The notes beneath the pieces are model-generated. The model saw only the letters and a program-made list of their open reading frames with translations. It ran no database searches and was not told the DNA's origin. From assembly GCA_008360975.2 (NCBI GenBank), contig CM039181.1, forward strand, positions 10,214,380-10,278,379: a DNA stretch of 64,000 nt. Reading direction: 5' to 3'. Positions 50,613 to 62,229 of the stretch are shown one piece after another; positions within the stretch are counted from its first letter, which is position 1, and every line of letters starts with the position of its first letter. The DNA comes from Lichenostomus cassidix. Its lineage: Eukaryota > Chordata > Aves > Passeriformes > Meliphagidae. A program made the position numbers and the translations under genes.

Positions 50613-51203
50613 CAGCTTAACTAAAGAAGTGGGCGAAATCCCTGTGTACGCATATTATTCAAACATTTCATGTTTCTCACACTGCAGAGCAGAAAGGGTT
50701 TGACTTTGGTTTGGGGTCTTTTTCACAACTTTTATACAAAAAGGATTAATTCCTCAATGATTCCAGGATTTTGTCAGTAACAGTGTTTTATTTTTAACCG
50801 CAAAAGAAATCTGAATGCTGATCTTTTTATGATGGCTTATCATTTTTGACACTTGCAAGGCCTTTTGCTAATGTAACTACAGTTACAAGTAACTGCTAGA
50901 GAGTTTTCCCACTGACAATTATTACAAAGTGCGATTCTGGCAGCATAAAGTTTTTGTAACTTTTCTATTATAGTTTTGGGAAGTCCCAAACTGCCAAACC
51001 GCAAAAGAATTCATAAAGCAAGCCTGATGAGACTGTAGGTTACATAGTGTAACAGTTTAGTACTTGCCCTCTTTCAGCAGGTATCCACAAGCACAGCAAT
51101 ATACAGGAGCAGAATAAATCCATGCACCTTACACTGCATCCCCATGACTGCTGAAGACATCAGTTCTCAAATGACAAGGTCCACCTGCATAACCCAGCTC
51201 AGA

Positions 51204-51470
51204 TCCACAGAATCACTGATGTTGGGAAAGACCTCCAAGATCATGGAGTCCAACCTGTGTCTGATCCCCACCTTGTCGCCCAGACCAGAGCATTGAGTGC
51301 CACATTCCTGACACCTCCAGGGATGATGACTCCACCATCTCCCTGGGCAGCCTCTTCCAGTGCCTGCCCAGCCTTTCCATGAAGAAATTACTGCTGGTGT
51401 CAAACCTGAACCTCCCCTTCTCCAAGCTGAGCTCTGCACGCTTCCTCAGCTGCTCCTCAAAGGACTTACA
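51204..51470 (-). mobile_element. CR1 LINE fragment
   Basis: Starts 'ccacagaatcactgatgttg', then 'gaaagacctccaagatcatg', 'gagtccaacctgtgtctgat', 'catgaagaaattactgctgg' and 'ctccaagctgagctctgcac'. It resembles the copy at 11368-11812 in layout and subfamily and lies on the minus strand. Confidence 0.9.
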
Positions 51471-53980
51471 GAATGCTAACTGCATTCTAAAATGCCACTG
51501 CTGGTTCAAATGCCTACCTCCCCACACAGGCAGATAAATGCACTACTTAGCCAACCTCTCGTGTGGCCTGGGAGCTGTTTGTATTTTGAAAACTATTTTC
51601 AAGGAAAATAAACTACTGGAAAGGTTAGTAACTAGAGAATGTTATGAGGTTAATACAGGAGCAGGTTCAAAACCATGTGTGGTGACTCAGGAGCTCAGCA
51701 AATGAACCAGAGGTGAGCTGCCAAAGGTGTACCCACATAGAACATTTTGAGGTGCAGGTCTTTGTGGCCCAGGCAAATGGGACCCAAGATCTAATCCCTC
51801 TCAATGTGATCAAAGTAAACACAAGAACTATTACAGGAAATGCGGAATGCAGGGTGGAAGGAAGGACAAGATTAATCAACATCATCTGAAGTGAACTCTA
51901 GTGAAGTCTGAAGGCTGCAATAGACTTGGGTGGATACAGCTGGTTTGAGCAGAGCTTTTGAGTGCACAAGCAGACACAGCCACGATTCAGCACTGCCCTG
52001 TAGGTGCTGCTCCTTGCTGCATTTTCCACATGGTCCCTGGGGCTGCTGGCTCCTGACAGCCTCCACTCCTCCAGACAACACTCAGGAACTGCTGTGTTCA
52101 CAGGGCAGGGCATGGGCTGTTCCCAGGGAAAGGAAAGGCACTTCTGTGATTTGATTTTGGTGGGAGAAGACTGAGGGGAAGAAGAGAAGGAGAAGGCTGG
52201 GATGTGTATGTGAGCCATGCCAGACTCTGCAACTTGCCCTCAAGGCTAGAAATGGTCCCTGACACATTTCCTTGCTGTACCCAGCAGGGACTGGGCAGCC
52301 CTCATGTGACACTGTCTGTGTTTCTTCTCTGACAATACAGACTTACAGGAAGTTGAGCAATTATTCTCTACATTTACCTGAAATTCTAAGAATACACATT
52401 TTCTTTCAATGATTCACCAAGCATAACCTTTGCACAGGATAACATTCTCTTATTAAGATAAATTTAGCCACCTTGTTGAGATTAAGATCAACTTTACATT
52501 TAGAAAACAAGACTCCTGATGTTGTGATTTATATGTCTATAAAAGCCATATATAAGGAATGCATGATATACAATAACTCAGGAATGCGTGCTCTGGCACT
52601 AAATTTCATGCTGAAAGCTTGCTAATGCCTCAGGCTACTGAGCGAGATGATACATGAAGCTGTGCACAAAGAGATTGCATAGTAGTTTCTTAATTTACCT
52701 CTAAATTACAACTACCAGAGGGTTTTCTGAGTATTTTTGTCTCTAAATGTCTTGTAGTCTGGTAATAACAACTGCAGGTACTAGAAAAGTAAGATTCCCC
52801 ATTTCTAGCTGAACTCCTATACCCTTGAAAAACAAAATTGTAAGTTTTTAAATTTGCAAAGGCATTGTTCAAATTGTTTTAAAAACTCCATAATAAAGAT
52901 ATACTTTCATATGGTTGATTTACCTGAAAATATTATTGTGCAAATCAAGGCATGTATATATACTCAAGCACTAAGCCAATTGTTTATACAATTTTGAATG
53001 TTGTTTTGCTTTATTTATACTTTTATTTCCTTTCTTGCAACAGATCATTAATTTGATTGCAGCCTGTAAAGTCAAGACTGCAGGTTCTAACTGAAAAATA
53101 GAAAGAGTTCTTGTTTTAAAACCATTTCATTACATTAAGTATGTATACACCATGTTATTAAAGAAAACCTACCGAAGCACAGCAACAGCTACCTAAGCAC
53201 AGCACAACTCTCCCTAGCAAGTCCATTAAAAAACAAAAATAACTCATATGAACAGAGCTTAAGAGTACATTTCCATAGATCAAATTTCTACCATTACTAT
53301 TGCAATCAAAAAAATAAGAAACATTTTCAAAAAATTTTGAATTCTACAAGTCACTATTTTTTACTATTTTTAAAAAGAAAGTAAATTTCTATAGGAGTTT
53401 AATAACAAACACTTTTATTTGAAGTTGATTTTCAAGGGGGTAGGTCAACACTTTTATAGAAATGCCTGCAGGAACAGGCTGACAGTAATGGTGGGTCAGA
53501 AGGTGAGAGGAGAAAAAGCCTTGAATCAGAACCTCAATCAGCTGCCACCAGGTTGATCTATTATAGAGGAAATATAACCTTTTTTTTTTAGCAGCTACAA
53601 ATTCTAAAGACACTTTAAAAATGTGCATTGCATGCTGAGGTGCTCATGAATCTGTACAATTCAAGAGCAGGAACTAAAAGGTGACACTCTCAAACACCAA
53701 ATCCTCCATTTGGACTGCAGGTTCCAGAAGAAATGGCAGTAGTGAGTGTCCTCTGCTGCTTATGCCTGGAGCTGTGGGGAATAGGCAGAGCTGAGACAAA
53801 TAAACAGACCTGGCTGGAAAATCCTGAGGGACTGACATTCAAGTAGCAGGGAACAAAAGTTAGATGCAAATTAAAGGGAACTTACCAATTTATGACTAAA
53901 CTGCACTGTTTGCATTTTTGTTTGTAGGTAAAACACTGCTTTTTTTTTAATATTTATTTTTGGCTACAATACAGAATAAA

Positions 53981-54028
53981 ATAAAGCCCTTCAGTATTTC
54001 CAGATAAAGCCCTTCAACATTTCCAAAG
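53981..54028 (+). repeat. 23-bp imperfect tandem duplication
   Basis: ATAAAGCCCTTCAGTATTTCC is followed after AG by ATAAAGCCCTTCAACATTTCC, two copies at a period of 23 bases differing at two positions. Confidence 0.75.
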
Positions 54029-54445
54029 ATAAATGCACAATCATACATTTGCTGGATTCAAGAATGAAGAGATTTTTAGAGAAGTTGGAAACTCTTATGG
54101 AAAATTTCAAGCCCTGAACAGCACCCCTCATTTTCTAAAAAGACAGGAAAAGATTGATTTGAAGGTAAATGTTTTAATTTACCCTTATTAAAACTCAACG
54201 TGTGTTGCCAGCTTCAATATGAATTCACTGAGCTCCATAATTGTGCTTTAGAACAGTAATTGCTAGACGAACATCTAAATCCTTATTTTGTTGTAGGTAA
54301 GATTAATGTCAAACCAAAGCTGACTGTAAATGTTAAAACATGCAGAAAAATAGAGAGGAGAAACACTTATACTCAATATTTATCCTAGTTTACGAAGAAC
54401 ACAAAAGAATTTATCTTTACAAAAGGAAGCTGATCCTCAGCATAA

Positions 54446-54562
54446 AATCATGGAATGATTTGGGTTGGAAGGGACTTGAAAGCTCATCCCATCCCACCCC
54501 TGCCATGGCACAGACACCTTCCACTATCCCAGGCTGCTCCAAGCCCTGTCCAACCTGGCCAT
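54446..54562 (-). mobile_element. CR1 LINE 3' fragment
   Basis: 'atcatggaatgatttgggtt', 'ggaagggacttgaaagctca', 'ccaggctgctccaagccctg' and 'tccaacctggcca' are the reverse complement of the CR1 3' end, truncated shortly after. Confidence 0.9.
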
Positions 54563-55499
54563 TTTCAATATTTCACTTCAAATATCAGTCAGATTGTAGT
54601 AATGTAAAAATATTAAAGCAACCTGAAATATTGCACATATAACTTCAAAAACTATTAGACTGAAATGAAGCACACTGGCTATTTTTACTTCAGAGGTAGT
54701 AAACTATCTAAATTTTTTGTTACACTTAAAAGCAACAAAACTGTATTTTTTAAGTTAGACAAGCAGAATGCATAATCAAACTGAAACCAGAATAGTGCAC
54801 CAGTCTGGGTTATACCCACTCATATTGCACACAGATCCCCTGAGCTGCATGTTCTGTTCCACAGGAAAGCCTCATCATGGGATCCTCATTCCCAGGGTTC
54901 ATATTGTTACCTAAATCGCATCCTGGGGCACACTCACCATTCAACACTTGTACGTTCTTCTACTTTTCAATGTACTGCTGGCTGCCAAAGGAAGACTTTT
55001 CAACCTCTGTAAATTCACACAATGTATGTTCATTCAATTTACTCCTGTTTTCAAGTCTCAGTGCTGTTTTCCTTTCTTCCTTTTCACATCAGTAACACTG
55101 TACCAGAACTCACTATTAAACCGAGTTAATTAAGAGATGCCAAAAGAAGTCATCTTGCCACTAATAAAAAAAATGATCCAACAAGGTACATAGAAAATAT
55201 TTGGTTGTTTGTTTTTTTTTAAATTCAACAGTGAAACTTTTCTCCCAAGAATGGAACAAGAGATTCTTACTCAAGAGAATTATTAGTCTCATATTTGAAA
55301 ATCTCTTTCACAGTATATTTGCGTAATACAATCTGAATACTGCTTGTGGGAAGATTATCAATGGGAAGTAAATCAAAGATGTATAATAGAATAGTTTTAA
55401 CCAAAGGAATATACTCTTCTCTGTTTTATCCAGAGAAGCCCTCCTGGAGTAGTACATTGAAGGAACTGATCAGTTCATATGTGTGGGTGTGTATGTCTT

Positions 55500-55514
55500 T
55501 ATATATATATATAC

Positions 55515-55575
<61 letters not shown>
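55500..55575. repeat. TA dinucleotide microsatellite
   Basis: About 38 TA units, interrupted once by a TACATATAAAT segment near 55511-55522. It directly precedes, by under 20 bp, the CR1 beginning near 55590. The apparent Tyr-Ile frames on both strands are artefacts of the repeat. Confidence 0.95.
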
Positions 55576-55578
<3 letters not shown>

Positions 55579-55589
55579 GTACTTTGAAT

Positions 55590-55935
55590 CAGATTGATTT
55601 GGGGTGGAAGAACTTTTAAAGACCATCTAGTCCACACTCCTTGACACCTTCCACTATCCCAGGCTGCCCCAAGCCCTGTCCAGCCTGGTCTTGAACACTG
55701 CCAAGGATCCAGGGGCAGCCACAGCTTCTCTGGACACCCTGTGCCAGGACCTTCCCACCCTCACAGGGAAGAATTTCTTCCCAGTATCCCACCTAACCCT
55801 GCCCTGTCAGTGTGAAGCCATTCCCCCTTGTCCTGTCACTCCAGGCCCTGGTAAATAGTCTCTTTCCATCCTTCTTGCCAGCTCCCTTCAGGTAATGGAA
55901 GGCTGTGCTTTACCTGGGCTCTCACCAGAGCAGAA
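55590..55935 (-). mobile_element. CR1 LINE 3' fragment
   Basis: 'gatttggggtggaagaac', 'accatctagtccacactcct', 'ccaggctgccccaagccctg', 'cagccacagcttctctggac', 'agggaagaatttcttcccag' and 'cattcccccttgtcctgtca' run in reverse CR1 order for about 345 bp. The extreme 3' tail is replaced by or adjacent to the TA microsatellite. Confidence 0.9.
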
Positions 55936-58114
55936 TAGAGGGGAAGAATCATCTCTCTTAAACTGCTGGTTTTACTTCTTTTCAAGTATACATTATGTGT
56001 CTGTATTCATGTATATATTTTTATATTACATATCTACACAGGTGCACATTTCTGTATATATAAAATACACACATATGCCTATACATATATATAAAACTAT
56101 ATAGCTAGCAAACTCCAAATTATCTTTTATTAATTATCAATTTCCCTATTCCTCAATAATGGGAAAAACTAAATTTCCTAAATGAGAACAGTAAGACAAC
56201 ACCACCTTTTTGACAGAAAGACAAGTGCAGGTAAAATCAGACAGAGCTCTCTACTGTCCCTCCTCAGATCACTATTTTCCACCTCAGAGGACACTTGCGA
56301 TAACCCACCAGAATGACTCCACATTAATCACTATATTGAACTTTAACCCTGCTTTTTCTTGCAAAGAATGACTTTGGACAAAACCATTCCTTATCTGTAT
56401 ATTACAACTGCCAAGAGTTCCTACACCTACTTCACCAATTTGGAACTAACACACAGACATTTGCTTGCAGTCAATCCTCAACCAGTGCTGACAAATGGCA
56501 TTGGAATTCCAGACTGTGAGGAGGTATCTGAAGGTTTAGGGACTCAGTTCTGGAGACAGGGATTGGTTTGGGCATACAATGTATTATCACTTCCCTTTCC
56601 AAACAGGGTCCAGGGAGTCCCTATCAGTGCCAGAGGGTGGATAAACAGATGTCCCAGGGTGTTGTCTGCTCCCTTAGTCCCCCTCAAGCTAAGCCTATGG
56701 GGATTCCCACCTCAGTACACAGTTACTATCATTAAATGCTTCCTCTTGCCCCACTGTGCGACACCCTTATTAGCAAGAAGGGAAATCATACTGGTGGCAC
56801 AGATTTCTCTGTCCTTAGAGGAGAGCTTAGTGTCAGCATAAGCGATGGAAGCAATCAGTCTTGTGGTGTTATCCGCTGGAAATGCTTGGGGGCAAGATGC
56901 AAGGAATCTTGCTAGCAGTCTTTAATTAACTAAATCTTAATGCATACAATCAAGCCATGATCTTGGCTTTTGCAAATCTGGCTCGTTCTGCATATCACAA
57001 ACAGCAGAGAATTAATTCAGTATCTCCTTGGTGCTCTGACTTGCAGCACAGAGATGCCTTGACATACTTTGATCTTGCTCCCACTGCAACAATATCTAAA
57101 GATGGGCCATGCTCCATTCAAGGAACTTAAACCCAATTGTTTTTCCCAAGTGTCTTTATAAGATCTTTGGTCAATGTCCCTTTGAAATGCTTCCAGCAAA
57201 CCACTTCTGCCATAACAATCTGAACAAATCTGATTGACTGCAATTATGAGGTGAGAACTTGGAGACTCGCAGTTTTAAACATTTAAATGCTCATGATGAG
57301 GCAAATCTTTGCTCCTTCTTCATGGAAATGCTGCATTTTTTTGGTTAAAGACTAGAAGATTTCAAACAGCACAGTTAATGTGAATTAACAAACTAAAAAT
57401 TTCAATATACTGTAAAAGGAGTATTAAGTCTGTTCTCTCAAAACATAGGCAGAAGATTCTCGCTATTTATTTATTTAAACAATGCTAGAACTGAAGACAT
57501 TTTTCTAAAATCTTCTTAAAGGCTACAAATTTTTCTCTCTTCACCTGTTCTACCTCTCCTTCCATAAAAAGCTAAGTAGGTTTCTTCCAATCACTGGCTG
57601 AGGATAGCAGGCAGATTAGATTAGTTGATAAAAGCATGCAAAAGTGATCACTACTTATTTTTATATTGCAACCCTCTAATAACATTGAGGCTCTTTGAAG
57701 AGCCCATATTTCAAGCAGGAAAGATAACTGAATGGAATTCTGCAAATAAGAATGGGCAGAATCTTTGCCTATACAGACCTGTGCAATCTCATTCCCTGCC
57801 TCTTTAAAAATGAAAACACTCCTTTGGTTCTTCTGGGCACAGGCAGGCAAACTTGGCTCCAGAATTGCCATGATGAAGAGCAAGAAGCAGAATCATGCAG
57901 GGCTACAATTTAGAACAAACAACATCACCCAATGGCAGAAATTCACATCTGCAGATGACACTTCACTTTCTGGCTCCTCCCAAAGACAAAAAGGAAAACA
58001 GAAGAAATGGAAAACACCCTAATAAAAACAAAGGTTTGGTCTTTGTCTGAAGACTAGGTGCTCTGATATGGCCTCACATGCTTCAACAGGAGTTTTAGAA
58101 AACAATAAATTAAT

Positions 58115-58372
58115 GGCTGCAGCTGTGTCAGAGGAGATTTAGGCTGGAGACCAGGGAAAGGTTCATCCCCAGAGGCTGTCAGGCACTGCCCAGGCTCCCC
58201 AGGGAATGGGCACAGCCCCAAGGCTGCCAGAGCTCCAGCAGAGTTTGGACAATGCAGTCAGGGATGCACAGGGTGGGATTGCTGGAGTGTCTGTGCAGGG
58301 CTGGCAGCTGGACTCAATGATCCTGGTCAGTCCCTTCTACCTCAGGATACTCTATTCTATGACTCTAATTTT
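58115..58372 (+). mobile_element. CR1 LINE 3' fragment with intact tail
   Basis: 'gagatttaggctggagacca', 'aggctccccagggaatggg', 'gggattgctggagtgtctgt', 'gcagctggactcaatgatcc' and 'agtcccttctacctcagg' lead into a clear tail 'ctattctatgactct'. Plus orientation. It ends about 180 bp before the coding-like segment at 58551. Confidence 0.88.
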
Positions 58373-58550
58373 CAGGGCTGGTAGGAGACGTCAGACTGGT
58401 TCAAAGGCACACAGGCAGAGAGAACTGAAGGTTGACAGCTGCTGTTCAACAAGGCAAGGCCAGGCTGACATCACACCTCTGCTGAAGCTGATGATGGCTG
58501 TCAGAGGGCAAGGAGTCAATAACTGAACCCCACTGTGGTGAAACTTCTGC

Positions 58551-58725
58551 CTAGCTCAGAGCTTCTTTGATTTTGGTGGCAAAGTTAGTACAAGGATTCG
58601 GTGGCAAGTGCTCAGCATCCAGCTTGCTGATCACTGGGAAGAGCTCTTCCACCACCCCCTTGCACAAGCCTTCACACAAAGTCTCCTTGGTGTTCTCCTC
58701 ACCGTGAATGCAGCACAGTGTACCA
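58551..58725 (-). CDS. Unassigned terminal-exon candidate (58 codons, cysteine-containing)
   Basis: I cannot name this. On the minus strand an acceptor-like TTGGTTTTAG at 58726 precedes a frame reading GTLCCIHGEENTKETLCEGL, then CKGVVEELFPVISKLD, AEHLPPNPC and TNFATKIKEALS before TAG at 58553-58551. The third codon positions are mostly G or C (AAG GGG GTG GTG GAA GAG CTC TTC) although the flanks are AT-rich, which is typical of real coding sequence. The Cys-x3-Cys followed by an amphipathic helix and a later Cys is loosely reminiscent of saposin-like folds, but that is only an impression. No poly-A signal was seen close downstream. It may be the last exon of a nested or neighbouring gene, or a fragment of a retrocopy. 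Confidence 0.4.
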
Positions 58726-59817
58726 CTAAAACCAAGTTACTGCAGTAAATTCACCACAAAATGTAGTCTTCCACATGTCATGCTTCATTATTTCCTCCAT
58801 GAAACTATTTTATTCCAAAATGTGAACTGAGCTATATTACAAGCAGTGATGGCCAAATCTTAATACTCAAGAGAAAATCTTTTATTTTTTTTTTCTGCTG
58901 GTTCCTATAAACTTCAGGATTGTAACAAAAAACATAAACTAAGAAATTTTAATGTTTCACAGTAACCAAAACTTAGTCACTTCTCAGAAAACAGATGAAA
59001 AGATGAACGGTACTTGTTCATCACAGGGCAAACACAACCTCTTTTAAGTGGAAAGAGGAGAAAGCTGTATATCCAAAAAGGATCACATTCAACACTCACA
59101 GCATTATAACATCAGCCCATTGTGAAGTCTGATGCCGCTAAAGAAAAAACCCAAAAACCAATAAACAAAACACCCTGAAGAGATTGTATGCAGGATGGCA
59201 GTTCAGAGGAGTTGGGGAACCTCAGCTCACGCTGAGGTTGTAACAGTGAAAAACAACATAAACTGATGACACTTTTTGTTGTAGTACTGGAAAATAACAT
59301 CCCTTGTATTCGACAACAGTAAAAGTGGGAAGAATTTGAATTAACAGCTCAGATCTGAGCCAGAGAAAAAGCATTCAGAAAGGCAGATATTCTTCCACAT
59401 ATGGGGATTTTGCTTCCAGCAATCTATAGCACTGGCAAACCCAAGGAACCACAGATAACCTCCCTCCTGCAATACAGGGTTCATTAGGTCTTCTGAACCT
59501 CTTTTAAAAAATATTAAATTAACCCCATTCGAAGGTGCTATTTTAGTAAGTTTTTCTAATATTGTGTATTCCAAACAAATTCAATTCTTCACCACCTACT
59601 AAACTAGCAAGAAATGTTTTTAGTTGATATGGTCCTCTGCACTTAACTGAGGATGATACAAGGAACAACAAAAAATCTCTGAACATCTCAAAATATTTCT
59701 CAAGCTACTAGAATTTTAATAACCCATGCCTAACAGAAGCATTTGAAACCAAGCTGAAGAAAGGAAAGAGAAACAGCTGAAACCCTTTGGTGAATACCAA
59801 GCTTAATTCATGTTTGA

Positions 59818-59845
59818 AGTAGTTACCACAGGTATGGTAACTACT
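59818..59845. repeat. Perfect 11-bp inverted repeat (hairpin)
   Basis: AGTAGTTACCA and TGGTAACTACT flank a 6-base loop CAGGTA with no mismatch. Its AGTTAC/GTAACT core is shared with the hairpin at 30922-30947, also with a 6-base loop. Confidence 0.85.
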
Positions 59846-61938
59846 GCTCAGCCCACAGGACCAGGAAAGGAGTTGCAGAAACCTCTTGAGAACTCTTCCA
59901 TATAAAGGTGAATTACCTTATTTTTAGATTTTGGTCTGGGAAAATGAGTATTTTACACCTTCAACAGGCACAATTAATAGCAATGCTCCAGATGCAGTTT
60001 CAAAACTTTAACTGCTGTAAAAGGTCTGGAAATGGCTGTTTGACACTGGTGTGCCAAGCTTTCCTTTAAAAAGGGCTGGAGTCCTGTGCTGCACCACTAT
60101 GACGGTAAAGTTCAACACCAAAAAGGGTTCAAAAAAACCCACCAACATTCAGAGTCAAAAGGAAGCCAAGAAGCCTACTAGCTGGTACTGACTGTTTGGC
60201 AATATATAAAGAGCCAGCTTGTTTTAATTTGGAATGCTAGAATGACATCTAGTCATCTTACTCTTTTCTAACTTCCCTCTCCACTATAAATCAAAGCAAT
60301 TAATTTAACTTCTACAGCAATCCAGTATCTTAATTTAAAACACTATGAACTTCTCAACAATAACCATTCCCCCAGAATCTTTAACAACAAAACACCCAAG
60401 TCTGTCCTTGCTTTTGGCAAATGTATGCTGCAATGAAATAATCACTTTACAGGCTTATTTACATTGTCAGAAGCCCACGGAGTTTACATTTATGTTTATT
60501 CAAGGCTTGGTCAAAGTTTCAGCCTATGATTCATGAGAACATGTTAACATACAGATTGATCCTTATGCCCCTTTATCTGTTTGATGGTAATTACGGCAAT
60601 CCTCTGCATGAAGAAGGCCAGTAATAGACTAAAGAGAATCTCCTAATCACTGAGGACATCCAGACAACTGATATGTGAAGGTGTCTCTATGTAATGTGCC
60701 ATTTAAATAGCAAATGCAAGCTGTTCAGACCAAACAAAAAAAATAGTTTATGCACTATTAAAATTAATGGGAAACTTTGTCCATATCTAAGTGCACCCTA
60801 GTTCCCTGCAAGAGAAAACTTTCTGTGCTTTGTATGATCAAGGCTTCAAGTGAAATTGGCCAAACTGGACAAGTCACAATGGATCAACTGTATCAGCTGT
60901 CAGCACTTGGAGGGGCAGAAGGGGGAAGAGGAGCAGGGCAAGAGGGAACATTAACTTGCTGCTGCTGAAGGGGCAGCACAACAGAATAAAGTTCTGTACT
61001 ATTCCCTAAGGGCAAATGAGTCACATTGTTACAAAAATAATCCAATGCTTTACAAACAATACTGCACTAGGCATTCATCTCTGACCTCAAGGCAAAAACC
61101 TCACACCAACCCTTTATTACTCATATCATCCTGCCCCTCACAGAGTGCCTGATTCTCTTTTGTTTACCAGTCTCTACGCTTTGATGGAAATCTTGGCACT
61201 TCATTAAGGATTCATGATTGTGCCAGAGCTGAAGACTAACATAAAAACAACACAGGACCAGGACTCCAGACAGTTCCCTTACATGTCCCAACAGCTACTT
61301 TGAAAGACACTCTTGAGCCACAGACACTTTGCTACTTGGTGAATTTCTGTATTAGTTAGGTAGAGAACCCCACAGCAAAACCCCAGCTTTCAGAAGGCCT
61401 TCTGTCAGAAGATCCATTTTCATCTTTCCTGCTGACTTTCACTTTGCTATAGCCAGATAAAACTTAACAATTACAGAGCTCAGCCCTGCAACAGCTTGAA
61501 TGTTCTGTCCTCATCTAGCAAAATTTTGAAACATACAGAGAGGTACATGAGAACAGCCCCACCCAACCAGTGGAACCATGCAGAATTTTGGTTAGGCGTG
61601 CAGGACCTCCAGAATATCTAGGAGAAAAAGGCTCCCTCTTTTGTTCAACTGTAAATGAAGAATCTTTTTCCTATTTTGGTCTTCTGTTCAACAGTAGGAA
61701 AATACAATAATAACAATAATGCAGGTTTCTAATTAGGAAATATAAGAGTTTTAGTTCTCCCCCTCACCTCTCAACAGAATATGCAGTTAAATGTGCGATG
61801 ATCTTCATTGCAAATAATTTCAAATCGTGCTACGCCAAGAAGAATGTAACTACTTTTAAAAATTTACACTAATCCTGAAGAACAGATAAGCTCATGGAGT
61901 TTTTCTAAAAACCTTAGGTGAGAAAGAGCCATAATTTA

Positions 61939-62229
61939 GTGTAGTGAGAGGTCAAGGGGGAATGGCTTTGAACTGAAAAAGGCTAAATTTAGATTGGGTA
62001 TTATGAAGAAATTCTTCCCTGTGAGGGTGGTGAGGCCCTGGCACAGGGTGCCCAGAGAAGCTGTGGCTGCCCCTGGATGCCTGGCAGTGTCCAAGGCCAG
62101 GGTGGACAGGGCTTGGAGCAACCTGGGATAGTGGAAGGTGTCCCTGCCCATGGCAGGGAGGGGGTGGAACAAGAAGGAACAAGAACAGGAACAAGAGGTT
62201 CCTACCAACCCAAACTATTCTGTGTTTCT
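61939..62229 (+). mobile_element. CR1 LINE 3' fragment
   Basis: 'ggctaaatttagattgggta', 'ttatgaagaaattcttccct', 'gtgagggtggtgaggccctg', 'gagaagctgtggctgcccct' and 'ggacagggcttggagcaacc' match CR1 on the plus strand and closely resemble the copy at 14436-14743. Near its end an AGGAACAAGA-type short repeat (about 62168-62200) has expanded. The tail is 'attctgtgtttctg'. Confidence 0.92.

Noticed and set aside
55346..55626. Tyr/Ile-repeat frames
   Set aside because: Artefact of the TA microsatellite.
56359..56841. 160-codon plus-strand open frame
   Set aside because: No domain, signal or splice-bounded structure was recognised, and a frame of this length is expected occasionally by chance in 64 kb.
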